Assembly: GCA_004835665.1 (NCBI GenBank) | Contig: RBKR01000023.1 | Location: 1-64,000, forward strand | Reading direction: 5' to 3' | Origin: Phoma sp. XZ068 | Lineage: Eukaryota > Ascomycota > Dothideomycetes > Pleosporales > Didymellaceae | DNA length: 64,000 nt | Part shown: in pieces, positions 41,081 to 52,024 of the stretch | Layout of the letters: each line of letters opens with the position of its first letter | Numbering within the stretch: the stretch's first letter is position 1 | Notes under the pieces: model-generated | What the model was told of the DNA's origin: nothing | The model's database searches: none | What the model saw: only the letters and a program-made list of their open reading frames with translations | Translations under genes and position numbers: made by a program

Positions 41081-42373
41081 TCATTTCATAGAGATGGGAA
41101 GACCTGGATGACCTGGAGCAGCCGGACCTCTGTTTAATTTCCCGAGTCCGTAGTTGATCGCCGCGGCAATATCCTGGTTGTTCTTCTCCAGGAACATGAA
41201 GTGCGCGTTGCCCTTGATACCGATGTCGGCAAGCTTGATCCACTGGTAGTTGGTGAGACCCATCTGCTTGAAGTACTCGACAAAGCAGTGGTCATACGTG
41301 ATATGCGGGCTGGCCTCGCCTGTGATCATGACGTAAGGCACTTTGCTGAGCTGTGTAAGCTTGTGGATTGTGCCAGTCTGGAGAATGCAGGAGCGCTTAG
41401 CCGGGTCGTCTGGTCCCACTTCAGCGGTGGCAATGGCCGAGCAGTTGGTCACTGGTGGATCAAATTGCAGCGGTGTGTATGTTAGACCACAAGGCCGAGC
41501 AGCGGTACGACCGACCCCAGCAGCGGTGGCGTTTCCGACCAGAGAAGTGAATGGGATGTTGCCAGGCTCAATGTTGATGGTGGCACGCAACAGATCAGGG
41601 CATGCATCTGACCAAATGGCTGTATAAGTGCAACCGGCAGAATGGCAGACTGTGTATGACTGGCCAATCATGCTGAGAAGCTGGCATCCAGATGTGCGCA
41701 TAGTGTTCTCCACATTCACGTTGGATGACGAGATGGGAACGTTGGCGGCAGTGAAGGCGTCAAAAACGGGATCTCCACGAGATCCGTTGCCAGGCCATTG
41801 TGTGTGTATGTTTGCCTGTGGGTATTGGTCGAAATCTTCCGGAGCTGTGAAGCCCTGCTCATTGATGATGTCTGTGGAGCCAATGCGTAGAGGGTACTTG
41901 GTGAGAAGCTGCTGGCCACTTCGGCCGTTTGCTGCGATATCAACAATGTAAACTTGGTAGCCTTGGTCAAGGTAGTAGGAAGCCCACCCCTTGCGATTGT
42001 CTGGCGTATTCAGCCATTCTGCGCCCGTGTTGACACCCGCGGAGACGAAGACCATTGGGTAAGGCTTATTAACCTTTCTGGCGGGTGTCAACTTCTCAAC
42101 GTAGAGTTGGTCGCTCCACATCTGCTGGCCTGGGATGCCGGAGTCGACATAGCCACCACCGATGTAGAAGAAGTCTCGCTGATACGCAGATTCTTGGCTC
42201 CTACATTTTGGGCTGATGCCTTTGATACCAGTGCAGTCACCTGTTGGTGGATATGGGTTTGGTGGGCCAGACCTTGGAGGGGTGAGGCTTGCAATGTTCA
42301 TGTCATCTTGTGCTGAAGTCAGGAAGGGCAATGCTCCCAACAGCAGGCCCGAAAGAATGGTACGTGAAAACAT
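41081..42373 (-). CDS. Secreted alpha/beta-hydrolase (esterase-like)
   Basis: An intronless 430-residue protein. The N-terminus MFSRTILSGLLLGALPFLTSA is a clear signal peptide. ATG 42373 is the first ATG; a longer frame begins with TTG only. The nucleophile elbow is CHSAG (Ser near residue 244). Candidate acid Glu lies in NIEPGN (about 267) and catalytic His in GNAHFMFLEKNN (about 390). This Ser-Glu-His arrangement resembles the esterase-713-like group of bacterial and fungal hydrolases. Cysteines in C-x-G-I-K/C and CPDLL suggest disulphides. Substrate unknown, probably an extracellular ester. Confidence 0.82.
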   Translation of the reverse strand: MFSRTILSGLLLGALPFLTSAQDDMNIASLTPPRSGPPNPYPPTGDCTGIKGISPKCRSQESAYQRDFFYIGGGYVDSGIPGQQMWSDQLYVEKLTPARKVNKPYPMVFVSAGVNTGAEWLNTPDNRKGWASYYLDQGYQVYIVDIAANGRSGQQLLTKYPLRIGSTDIINEQGFTAPEDFDQYPQANIHTQWPGNGSRGDPVFDAFTAANVPISSSNVNVENTMRTSGCQLLSMIGQSYTVCHSAGCTYTAIWSDACPDLLRATINIEPGNIPFTSLVGNATAAGVGRTAARPCGLTYTPLQFDPPVTNCSAIATAEVGPDDPAKRSCILQTGTIHKLTQLSKVPYVMITGEASPHITYDHCFVEYFKQMGLTNYQWIKLADIGIKGNAHFMFLEKNNQDIAAAINYGLGKLNRGPAAPGHPGLPISMK

Positions 42374-43770
42374 GGCCAAGTGAAAACGAAGACGACTGAA
42401 ACGAATGGACCACCAGTAGCAACAAAGGAGTGAAGTTGACTACTGATAGAATGGCTGATAAAAGTTTAGAAACGTCCTTCGTCCACTTCCGTGAACTCTG
42501 AGAGGGGCGGACATTAGTTACTAGAGAGGGCCTAGTGGATCGGTTACATGCTGCCTTCCTGATTATTCGGTCCCTCGGGTATCTCCATGTTCCCTAGACC
42601 CTGCCGTCCTCTGCACGGATTTGCGGGACAAATTTGTCCCGCAGAGGAAAAGATTCTGCAGCATGGCACGGCACGGCAAGGCTAGTGAAGGGTTAGGGAA
42701 GTTAGGAATAGGAGAGGGACATTTAAAATGAGGCTGACAGACCGTGTCATAGATGTGGTATAGTGGCACTAAGAGGCGTGCCTTGGGTACGAATCTGAGG
42801 TGAACCACGTCGCATTCGCGAAATAGAGATAACGACCGAGGTCCCTGTCCCACATTTACATCGGGTAGGTGATTAAGCTCCAGGCTGCATGATTCGGAGA
42901 AACTAGACCTGTAGTGACGGAACAGCTCCGGTGCACAGGCCACCAACATCGTTCCGTCCACGTTTCTGAGAACAAGCTTCTTCGTATGCTGCAATATGGG
43001 CACGGACTGGTACGGCACTTGCGTGCCGGCCCCCAAGCCGCAGAGATCCGGTGGAGCCATCTTCCACGCGCCTGGGATGCCTTGGACGTTGAACGAAGAC
43101 GAGCTGCAGTTGACAGAGCAGGAAAAGGTCGGGTCTTGACCCCATATCCTATATGGACTGTCGAGACTTCGCACCATTCACGCTCGCTTCTGGTAAGACA
43201 TGCTAACCGCCATCCGAATCAGAAAGCAACTAGCATTCCAATATAAATACAACCCGGCACTCGTTGTGGGTCTTATCTCGGCTAAAAAGACTTATCCGGA
43301 ACTTGGAAATTCGGCTCTCTTCAGGCTGCCCTCACGCCCATTTTTCAGTAGCAAACCCCAATGCTTTTAGTACCAATTAACTTCAAATGATCGAATTATC
43401 ACAGTCACAGCTCTACGCGAGAAGGCTGTTACCAGAATTTAAAGGATCCTCCACGTAGAAGTGAGCGCCTTTGTGCAGGACGGTGCTGGGTTGAAAAGGG
43501 CCTTATTCGGGATACCACTTACCTGCTTATTGGGGTGCCCGTTGACACTTCCCGCTCCTCGTATGCAGTAAAACCCTGCCCTTACCATACCGGTGGGATG
43601 TGGCTGCATTCTTCAAACACGGGCATGGACCGAGCGAGACCTTAAGAACAGTCAAGTCCAAATCCTCCGATTGTAGTCTTGTTCTGTCGATCTCTCTCGG
43701 AACTGCCCCAAATCTATGTGCTGCCTCTCTGTGCAGTGTCGTCAGGCAGAGTCAGCATAGCCATAGCACA
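42374..43770. other. 1.4-kb intergenic region with palindrome
   Basis: It contains a perfect 22-bp palindrome at 42622-42643 (left arm TGCGGGACAAA) nested within a larger inverted pair CCTCTGC (42608-42614) / GCAGAGG (42641-42647). A TATA-like AATATAAATAC lies at about 43240. No coding region supported. Confidence 0.5.
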
Positions 43771-45198
43771 ATGGTGTCTGCCTTTTTTAACACGCCGCCG
43801 GCTAACGAACTCGACGAACGGATTGCCGCGGGATTGTTACTGCTGACTGGTCTTACTCCTAATATCAAGGACCCAAAACATGGAGTCACAATTCCACCTT
43901 TCCGTCCAACGCAGAACTACCACTTTGAGACCAAAGGTCCAGGCGTCATAATTGCACTCTCAGTGTGCATGGTCGTTCTGACGGTTGTCACCTTCCTAAG
44001 GCTGGGCATTCGATTATTCGTCCATGGGGTCCGTTTCGGCGCCGATGACTGGCTCATCATTCCAGCGTATCTCCTCTCCATGGCGTACCCAGCGCTTCAG
44101 ATTGCTATGGTTCAGTATGGTGGGGCCGGAAAGCACTTCTATGATATCACTTATCAAGAGTATTACTACTACAAGTCGGTGAGAGATGATGGCCCTAATG
44201 ATCCGCCGTCACGCATAACTAATGTTGAGGTGTAGCTCGCACCGTCAGCCGCGACTGTGTTCTACGTTTATGTGGGGGTTGTCAAGATGAGCATTGCAAT
44301 GTTCAACATTCGACTGACAACTCTTACGACAAGATCCTGGAAGTATATCAACTGGGCGTTTTTCGTCATTTGTGCGGCCTACACCTTGGCAGCGCTGTTT
44401 TTGAACATCTTCAAGTGCAACCCTCAGTACGCGAGTTTCAACCTGCTTCGGATCGCCGAATCGGGCAAGGTACCGAAGTGTCTGTCCGTCAATTCCATGA
44501 ACAGCATACTTCGCTTGAACCTCGCTCTGGACTTCACCGCTCTCGCTATTCCGGTGATTGTACTATGGAAAGTTCAGCTGAGCTGGAAGAAAAAGGCTCG
44601 CATCTTTGGCCTGCTGTCCATCGGTCTGATTGCCTGTATCGCCTCAGTAATGACTCTTGTCTCGCAGTACACCCTGGAGAAGGATCCGCTATGGAATTAC
44701 ACCACTCTACTGGCATGGATCATGGTTGAGATAGTCATCAGCCTCGTCGCAGCTTGTGCTCCTACCCTTGCCTATCTTCTTCCACGCTCCATGTTCTCCA
44801 AGCTTTATGCATCCAACAGCGCTAGCAAATTGACAGGCCATAAGCCAGCGACTGGCTTTGGTTCGCGATCGTCAAGGAACGAGTACACTTTGCGAGCACG
44901 TCCTGCGAATAGAGAAGATGGAGACAGCGATGAGGAAGAAAGTCGCATCATCGTGAGGGAAGAGGTGAAGATGGAGTGGCAGCGTAACGGGCGCAGCGAT
45001 GCTCTTGGTTCGGAAGTCAGCGACCATTCGGTTGATGATAGTAGCCTAACAGGCTGGAATGTTGATCATAGAGGAAAGACCGGTGTTGTGGTCTATGACG
45101 GTCGCCAGCACGAAGAGAGCAGGAGAGCTTGGGTAAGCACGGACACGTCAGGCATAAATAGCCCTAGTTCTAAGGCTTATCCAGGACAGGCCATATAA
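43771..45198 (+). CDS. Rhodopsin-type fungal membrane protein (PTH11-related)
   Basis: Two exons, 43771-44178 and 44236-45198, with a 57-bp GTGAGA...TGTAG intron, encode 456 residues. Membrane segments are visible at IIALSVCMVVLTVVTFLRLG, DDWLIIPAYLLSMAYPALQI, FYVYVGVVKMSIAMFNIRL, INWAFFVICAAYTLAALFL, LNLALDFTALAIPVIVLW and following, about seven in all, with the DDW motif after helix 2. This is the fungal rhodopsin domain (Fung_rhodopsin) shared with PTH11-like receptors. No CFEM domain precedes it. The cytoplasmic tail is long, charged and serine-rich. Probable plasma-membrane sensor; ligand unknown. Confidence 0.85.
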
Positions 45199-45809
45199 TA
45201 GATAGATTTAATACTTGGGCTATCTAAGGTTATCTATATAGAGTTAGAAATAATAACTAACAGTCCAATTTGATTGAAAATTTGCCTACAAACTCTAAGT
45301 AACCTAAGAATTTAGAATTCTTGGATTATAAGATGTTATTCACCTTCAAGTGCTATACTATCTAAAATAATACTTCAAACTTTAAAAGCTGAAGTAGATA
45401 AGGTTTTGTGACCACGAAGCTGAAGCTTCTGACTCGCTTCACCAAGATATGCGCAGCACTCAGAATGCGGTTTTCCGGGGGGGCGTCGGGGCGCGGGCCT
45501 GCATTTCATCACGTGTAAGCAAGGCTGAATCGCATAAGGACCTATTCATCAAGCTTGTGGCCGCACAGTGTGAAACTCTGGCGAAAGATCACGCGAAGGA
45601 ACGACAAGGCATTGCACAAAACTTTTGAACGTACGGGCATGACAGTGAATAGAGAAATGCGGGTTCATAGCGCCATCAACTCACGGAAAGGCATTTAAGA
45701 GTCATGTGTTATGTGATCATAAATTCGTAGCTCAGCTTCTGGAGTTGTGGGTATCGAAAGAAGAAACAGACAAGTCGTTACGTCGTACAACGCTGGTAGC
45801 ATGTGCCGC
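45199..45809. other. 0.6-kb intergenic region
   Basis: The first 200 bp are AT-rich. No gene or RNA supported. Confidence 0.45.
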
Positions 45810-47219
45810 TTAGATCAAGCGGAACTCATCCTCCTTGGGGGCACCACGGAAAGCCTCGCCGTCCATCTTACCGTAAACGACAGCCTCACCAATCAACTGA
45901 TATCCTAAGAGAGCACGGTCGGCCTCGTACAAAGGACGAAGAATGACTGGTACGCTGCACCCATACAAGATAGCGATAATTTCCCCTTGCTTGGTGCCCG
46001 GTGGGCCTAGGCCGATAAGTTTCCTTGTAGCGTTCTCGGACGGCAGCGAACCGTCAAGCGAGCTTGGAAGTCCTTCCGCTTCGATGAACAATCTGTTCCA
46101 GGTGACAGCACGGACTCGCTCCAAATAGTCCTTCACATAGCCTGTCACCGAGGCACGGCCCAGCAGACTGGCGATCTTGATGTGGCCATTTCTAGTCAGG
46201 TTGACCATAACGTACTGGCAAGCTCTACGGTACAATGGCGGCATGGATGTACCTTGAGGTCCATGGTTGGCAACCTAAGTTTGCCAAAGCTGCTTCGAAA
46301 CCTCAGCAACTGCCATTTGGTTTTGCCTGAACGACCATCCGAGTCCCTCGAGACAAGGCTTTGTGCTGATGCTATCAGGAAATGGCTCAGTGCAGAATGA
46401 GACAGTACCAATGGCGAGACCAGTGACGGTGATGGACGGGCCATAGATGTCCTGGATGGCCTTGTCGACTTGAGGCGGAACACCCAAGCCCAAGTTAACA
46501 ACGGGCCACTTCTGCTCACGACCACGACCTGAAGCATGATAGCAACTGGTACCTGGGAGACCAACAAGACTTTCTCCAGCTTTTCGGCCCTCGAAGACAT
46601 CATATCCTGTGCCGAACGCCGAGTCTTTTACAGACTTGATCTAGGGAGGAAGTGGCGGCCGCTACTCACGATTTGGTAGTGCCCAGCAACGGCAGATGAT
46701 GTCCAAAGAGTTGCTCGTCGTTACGACCCACTTGACAAAGTCACGATAGACTTGCAAGAGGGACTTGCCATAGTCGGGGACGGGTAGAGCCAGGTCAGAG
46801 TTAGGGTCGTTGCTATGGTATTCGCTCGAAATGTTGATCAAGGCATTGATTGTATCCCGTGGATCCGACGTGTCAAAACATACAAGGAGACATACCAGGG
46901 TCTCCAGACCGTAAGTCGACTCTAGTGCTCCACCCTCGTTCTCAATCTCGCGGAAGAGATCTGTTGTAATGTCGACAAGGAGCTTAGCCCCGAGTTGTTC
47001 AATCTCGAAATTAGACTCGTCATGCCATCTACCTCGTGTGGGATATTTGGCTGCGAAATGGGACCTCAATTTGGGCCGAAGAACGACAAAGTCCCGGCAG
47101 AACGTGGCAATGGCATCCTGGAAATCGTTCCAGCTGATCTCGGGATTATGCTCTAGCTCCCAAGGAAGGCTCCCCAGACCTGAGTCGATACATGACACCT
47201 GATGTTGCTGTATTACCAT
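45810..47219 (-). pseudogene. HET-type gene, C-terminal half, with three in-frame TAG codons
   Basis: One continuous frame of 470 codons is interrupted only by TAG at 46662-46664, 46641-46643 and 46275-46277. Sequence between them follows the C-terminal half of Pleosporales HET proteins: EISWNDFQDAIATF, DTSDPRDTINALINISS, SNSLDIICRCWALP, KSVKDSAFGTGYDVFEGRKA, then MPPLYRRACQYVMVN, VRAVTWNRLF, ILYGCSVPVILRP and GEAVVYGKMDGEAF. The second TAG replaces a conserved Trp (PP-stop-IKS). The HET domain itself is absent upstream, where the strand runs into non-coding sequence and then an F-box gene. Confidence 0.75.
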
Positions 47220-47437
47220 GACTGACCGCTGAGCACATGCTCCTCAAATTGCCTATGAACGTATATACATGGGGGTCTGATGTAAGAGCGAAAGAGAGGG
47301 AGGGACAGAGGGAGTAGGAGAAAGCTTAGGAGACCAAGTAATTGGTGCCCCTCTAAGCTTGGTTAGACAACCTTTGGCGTGATATCTTCTTGAAACTAGT
47401 ATGTCATCATAAATGGAGACTCAAACGCTTCCCGAGG

Positions 47438-49060
47438 TTAGTCTCCCCGTGGATTACGCCGCGCCAATTCCGATGTCTGCGCAATTTCTTGTGCCGTTCG
47501 TTCAATGGCTAGTTCTGGCACTCTACGGTTACTTAAGCGTTCCATCACAGCGGCGTGCAGTCTTTCTTGTCTCTCTCTCTCTTCAATACTGACGTCTATT
47601 ATCGCCATGTACTTCTCGTTTGGCATGGAATTTATCCCATAACCTGACCATCTGCCCCGCAGATCGACCGTGGGATGAGGTGGCATATTTGTTTGGACGC
47701 GCAGATAGCAGAGCCGTGGTACTTTGGTGAGTACATCGATGCATTGACTGCGGTCCCACGGAGTTGATTCTATGGTGTAGCAGACATCCAATTCCCGTAG
47801 GGAGAGGCCCTGGTAGTGAAGTATCATTTGTAAGCAATTTGGGAGGAATGCCCATTCTACTTTCAATTTTTGGAGTGATGCGATACTGCGTAAGAACTCT
47901 TCGAAGATTGGTATTACGCGTGCTGGGTCGCGCATATCGGGACCTTGTGAATTAGAGATCGAAACAGCTAGATGCTTGAGCTGCGGGATTTGGCCAGCCA
48001 GGGATTCAAAAGGCAGCATAGATGTTATAGGCTGAGTACCGAAATCGAGGACGCACAGTCGAGTCCAATCCATGCTTCGGCGCCACATCTCAAATTGCTG
48101 TGTGGAGTACACATACTCTGTTCGGCCACTCCATCGCCACTCTTGGAGCGCGGGAAAGCGATCTCCATTGTGCCAATGGAAATTCAACGGGCCATCCTCC
48201 CAGCTCTGGACGCCCAGGCTTATGCTTTTCTTCCCAAAGCGGATCGTATCGACATCCTCGAGAGCGAGATGTAGCACTTTGATGCTGTTACCTCGCAATA
48301 GGCATCTTTTGAGCATTTGAAATTCGTTGCGACCATCAATAAAAGGGCAGAGCCAACCTGCTTCAAAATAAAGATTCAGCCGGAGAGAGTGCAGTTGTGG
48401 AGACGAAAGCAAAAGGCTATCCATGGGCTTCCTGTCTCGCGTACAATTTGTTACATGTAGCCGAGCAGTGGGATGAGTGGTGTGGAAGATATTGAGCACG
48501 CTTTTAGGAATAGAGATGTTGGTGTTCCAACTAAAGCTTATTAGCAAAAGAAAAATACTAATGTCAGCTTAATTATACCTCAAGGACTGTATATTGACCA
48601 TAGAAATCAGCGCATCCCCAAGAGCAGGTGCGACTACTGCATCAAAAAAATCTTGTCGAAGTGGGCCAACCTGGAGATGTCGAACCTTCGCCGCGACCGT
48701 ACTGTTCTCATCCATTACGCATTGCAACAGGCCTTTTGCTGCTCTCTGCAATTTAACCTTTTCCAAGCGGATCATGTCCTGTTCACCAAGTTCCTCACAA
48801 ATGTAAATCTCAGTTGCATCCCGGTGTATATGATCCTGCAATTTGCTGGTACGGAAAAGCAGCGCGTCGCACTCGTACCGACACGCTCGAGACACAGACT
48901 TGAGCTTGTACAGGTCTTCCAGAGCATCCTCATAGAGCTGTTCCCATTGTCAGATGACAAGATCCCAATGGAAGTTCGGTACGCTTCTTACAGTTCCTAA
49001 GATCATACGAAAGACTATAAGCGGTAGTCCGAGCAGACCTTGTTCTGACTTGTCGGACAT
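47438..49060 (-). CDS. F-box protein
   Basis: Three exons, 49060-48992, 48937-48579 and 48536-47438 (introns 54 and 42 bp; phases agree), give 508 residues. The F-box lies at residues 9-45: GLLGLPLIVFRMILGT joined across the first intron to LYEDALEDLYKLKSVSRACR. The first intron has donor GTAAGA, branch CTGAC and acceptor ACAG. The rest has leucine-rich segments (LHSLRLNLYF, IPQLKHLAVS, LQKLKVEW, LSLRELDVCY) resembling irregular leucine-rich repeats, and a basic C-terminus. F-box proteins recruit substrates to SCF ubiquitin ligases; substrate unknown. The second intron is short and slightly uncertain. Confidence 0.72.
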
Positions 49061-49675
49061 TGCGTTTGGGAAGGCTGTCGTCGCGAGAAGCAGGGTGTTG
49101 TTGCATAGGGTGGGTAAGCAAGAGTCGCGAAACCTCATGGGACACCTGTCTGAGTTGTGTTGTCAGGCACCTGGGAAAGTCTTTTTGACCTCCGAGCAGT
49201 CGATGCTCTATCGGGGTTGTCTCAGCCAGTTGCTGGAAGAGTTGGTATAAATTAACGCTCCCGACCCTCGTATGATCGATGGAGTGGCGATCATGCACAA
49301 GATGGCGTAAGTGAACATAGAGGATCATCACCGCACTGCAGCAAGGACAAAAGTGCGGGAGTGGACTTCTACTTTAGGCTAAAGTCCGCAGTCTGATTTG
49401 GGGGCCAAAACTTGGCCATGTCCTCAACCTTGTTCACAGGTACTACGGTGTACTTCTGAGCCACAAGTAAATCAATGAACATGTGCGTCAAGAACCATGG
49501 TTGTTCATACCGTTGCAGATTGCAGATGTATCTGAGCAGCTTTTTGTTCCACCTAGTATCAACAACTATATCCGCCAAAGGATTGCGGACTGCTATGTAA
49601 TCTCAGAGACTTTCAATTCATCGCTTGGCTCAGAATAACAACGTAGTGCTCCAGTGCTTTCCTTAACTGAAAATG
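49061..49675. other. 0.6-kb intergenic region
   Basis: No gene or RNA supported. Confidence 0.4.
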
Positions 49676-52024
49676 CTAATTTCTAGGGGCTAGCTCTTGT
49701 TCTGCTTCGCCTGCTCGTTGATTGATAATATCCCGCTCACCACTAGTAAATACCTTGGCAGCAACGAATGAATCAGCAGCTGCAGAGACAGCCTGAACAA
49801 AAGCATCATGTGAAGCAAAAGGCGCTTGGTCCCAGACTACGTCGAGGAAGGTTAGCCCATCCGTGCCTGGAGAAGAAATGTTCGCGACAGGGACATCATA
49901 TCTGGGCAATCCATCGTTCCGCTTAAGGTTTGGCACGCCAGTGTTAATGTCGCCGAAAACTATCGTGGATTCGACGCGTCGGAAATACGAAGATACAGCC
50001 TGAGTGTTGCTGATGTAGTACGGCCGGGCTATCAAGGTAACGTTGGTGGATGAAGTTGTAGTGAACAGCGGGTCACCTCCAGGGGTTTTGCTTGTGTGCT
50101 TTATTGCAGCATGACCATAGTTGCCATCAAGTTTGAGGTACCGAAATAACGACAGCTGCCAATGGCTTTCATCGGTCGGCTTCCCAACAGTCTGCAATAT
50201 CACTGGTCCCCACATGATAGCTTGCGTATCAGGACGATCCAACGCACGCTCAATTCGAATGCTGAAGGGCATTTGCACTTCAATAACATCGCCTGTTTTC
50301 CAAGTCCGGCTCAAGGAAAGATAAGTGCTAGGCTTCACATCTTCAGTAGACTGTGTCTCGCCGTTGACAGTGACCCGAAAGCCATTTCGAATCCATCCTG
50401 GCACTCGCAAGTTGATATTCAGCGGGCCCTCTCCGGAGACGGTGAACTGCGCTGTATCACCTCGTGGAAATGTCGTGTCCTGCCTAATGGAGAAACCCTT
50501 CTCTGCCCAGTTCAGAGTCGATGGGATGTAAAGGTTTACCCAAAGTGCGGAGCCGTCCGCCGAGCGTAGATAGATGGTTTCCTGGTATTTGGTGTGACTT
50601 TCCATACCAGTGCCGCCACAGCAAGTCCCGGTATTCCCGTACTCTCGCTCAGAGCCAGGAGAGAGAGGCTGGAAGTAGGTGAGTTGAGGATCACTCGTGT
50701 CACTTGTGTCGGCACGCGATCCTGTGATCATATTGAACAGCCCACGCTCGTAGTGATCCATGTACGTCGCATTGTGCTCATGGAGAAACAGATTTCTCGC
50801 CAGCTTAAGTGTGTTATACGTTGTGCAGGTCTCGGCACCGTTCCCGGCGATAGCATTTGCGATGTTGTCCCGATTTTGAAACAGTTCGGGGTTATCATTA
50901 GCACCAGGATAATTGCCGCCAGTACCCCCGCTGGCAAATTCACGGTGGGGCACTACCCAACCGAAGAAGTTCTTGGCTGCAGTGAAGTACTCGCTCAATC
51001 CAGTGTGTTCATAGATTCTGATATAACCAAGGAACTGGGGCACATGTGTGTTCGCGTGAAGACGCTCAGCGCGGCGCCGACCTGGCTTGCTTTGCGGCGC
51101 TACAACAAGAATATCCTGGTCATTTACAGCAGCGCCGAATAGCGACTCGCGGTTGTCAAAGGCTTTGGCTGTTTGAAGGTGCTTTTCATCGCCAGTCAAG
51201 GCGTATATCTCCGGGAAAATCTCGTTGGCGCCACCGAACTCGCCCGCGATGTATGTGTCCCACATATAGTTGAGATCGCTCCTGGTCAAATTCCCTTGGT
51301 ATCCGGGTTGATTTTTGTCCCCTAATGTCAGCGCTAGGTGCGCCCAACTGGCCATCTTGACCACCACCTGAAGAGCTTGGGTGTTATTGGTGTTATAGTA
51401 AGCGTCCAAGAGGCCCCTCATGATCTTGTGCTGCGTGTACCAGCCAGCCCACGTGTTGGTGTTCAGGTTGCTCCCATAGACGGCGAAACGAGGAGGGCCG
51501 AGGCGCAGCACTGTGTCTTCGGGGAGAGCACCCAGATAGCCTGGGTGCGTAGGTTCCTTCTGCGAGGTATATGCCTCCTGACACGCAGCCAACTCGGCCA
51601 CCATCCAGTCCAGCTTGCTCTTAAAGATTTTCTCGCCCTGGTCCACGTATGCTTGTGATAGAGCGGACATATAATGTCCTGTCCAGTGACCGCTTAGCAG
51701 ACCACCATCCTCCCATCCTCCAGGCGGAGTGAGATTACCGATATTCGGTCTACCAGCCACGTTGTTAAAAAGGACTAAAAAGCGACGCTCATCGTACGTT
51801 CGCACGAAGTCTTTCACTCGATCGCGCTTCTCCTGCAGTAGCCCTTTGCCGAGTCGTACTTGGTCAAGCCGGAACGGTCGCACTGGCGCTGTAGCGCCTG
51901 GGCCTATATAGTCAGATCTATCTGCCAAAGCTAGGACTTCGCCTGACGTCGCAAGACCGGCACCGCGTGCAATAATCGTTATGACTACCAGTGTACGAAG
52001 GAGGTGGCGCACGTAAACCATCAT
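49676..52024 (-). CDS. Secreted GH127-type glycosidase (beta-L-arabinofuranosidase family)
   Basis: An intronless 782-residue protein. A hydrophobic N-terminus (RHLLRTLVVITIIARGAGLA) indicates secretion. The alpha/alpha-barrel of family GH127 (formerly DUF1680) is visible: GGLLSGHWTGHYMSALSQAY, WAGWYTQHKIMRGLLDAY, NGAETCTTYNTLKLARNLF and TCCGGTGMESHTKYQETIY. The Glu and Cys of ETC (near 395-397) and the Cys pair of CCGG (near 466) match the zinc and cysteine-nucleophile site known for HypBA1. Beta-sandwich domains follow (NINLRVPGWI, MWGPVILQ). It probably removes arabinofuranose from plant polysaccharides or glycoproteins; substrate inferred. Lack of introns in an intron-rich neighbourhood is notable. 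Confidence 0.85.
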   Translation of the reverse strand: MMVYVRHLLRTLVVITIIARGAGLATSGEVLALADRSDYIGPGATAPVRPFRLDQVRLGKGLLQEKRDRVKDFVRTYDERRFLVLFNNVAGRPNIGNLTPPGGWEDGGLLSGHWTGHYMSALSQAYVDQGEKIFKSKLDWMVAELAACQEAYTSQKEPTHPGYLGALPEDTVLRLGPPRFAVYGSNLNTNTWAGWYTQHKIMRGLLDAYYNTNNTQALQVVVKMASWAHLALTLGDKNQPGYQGNLTRSDLNYMWDTYIAGEFGGANEIFPEIYALTGDEKHLQTAKAFDNRESLFGAAVNDQDILVVAPQSKPGRRRAERLHANTHVPQFLGYIRIYEHTGLSEYFTAAKNFFGWVVPHREFASGGTGGNYPGANDNPELFQNRDNIANAIAGNGAETCTTYNTLKLARNLFLHEHNATYMDHYERGLFNMITGSRADTSDTSDPQLTYFQPLSPGSEREYGNTGTCCGGTGMESHTKYQETIYLRSADGSALWVNLYIPSTLNWAEKGFSIRQDTTFPRGDTAQFTVSGEGPLNINLRVPGWIRNGFRVTVNGETQSTEDVKPSTYLSLSRTWKTGDVIEVQMPFSIRIERALDRPDTQAIMWGPVILQTVGKPTDESHWQLSLFRYLKLDGNYGHAAIKHTSKTPGGDPLFTTTSSTNVTLIARPYYISNTQAVSSYFRRVESTIVFGDINTGVPNLKRNDGLPRYDVPVANISSPGTDGLTFLDVVWDQAPFASHDAFVQAVSAAADSFVAAKVFTSGERDIINQRAGEAEQELAPRN

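Noticed and set aside
42563..43177. 204-codon frame on the minus strand as a gene
   Set aside because: No recognisable domain, ends in low-complexity sequence and lacks intron or promoter support.
46630..46665. A 29-bp intron removing two TAG codons in the HET C-terminal fragment
   Set aside because: Too short for a fungal intron and it breaks the frame; uninterrupted reading keeps family sequence on both sides.
48950..48952. In-frame TGA in the F-box gene, first taken as a nonsense mutation
   Set aside because: It lies within a 54-bp intron (48938-48991) with good donor, branch and acceptor; splicing restores a normal F-box.
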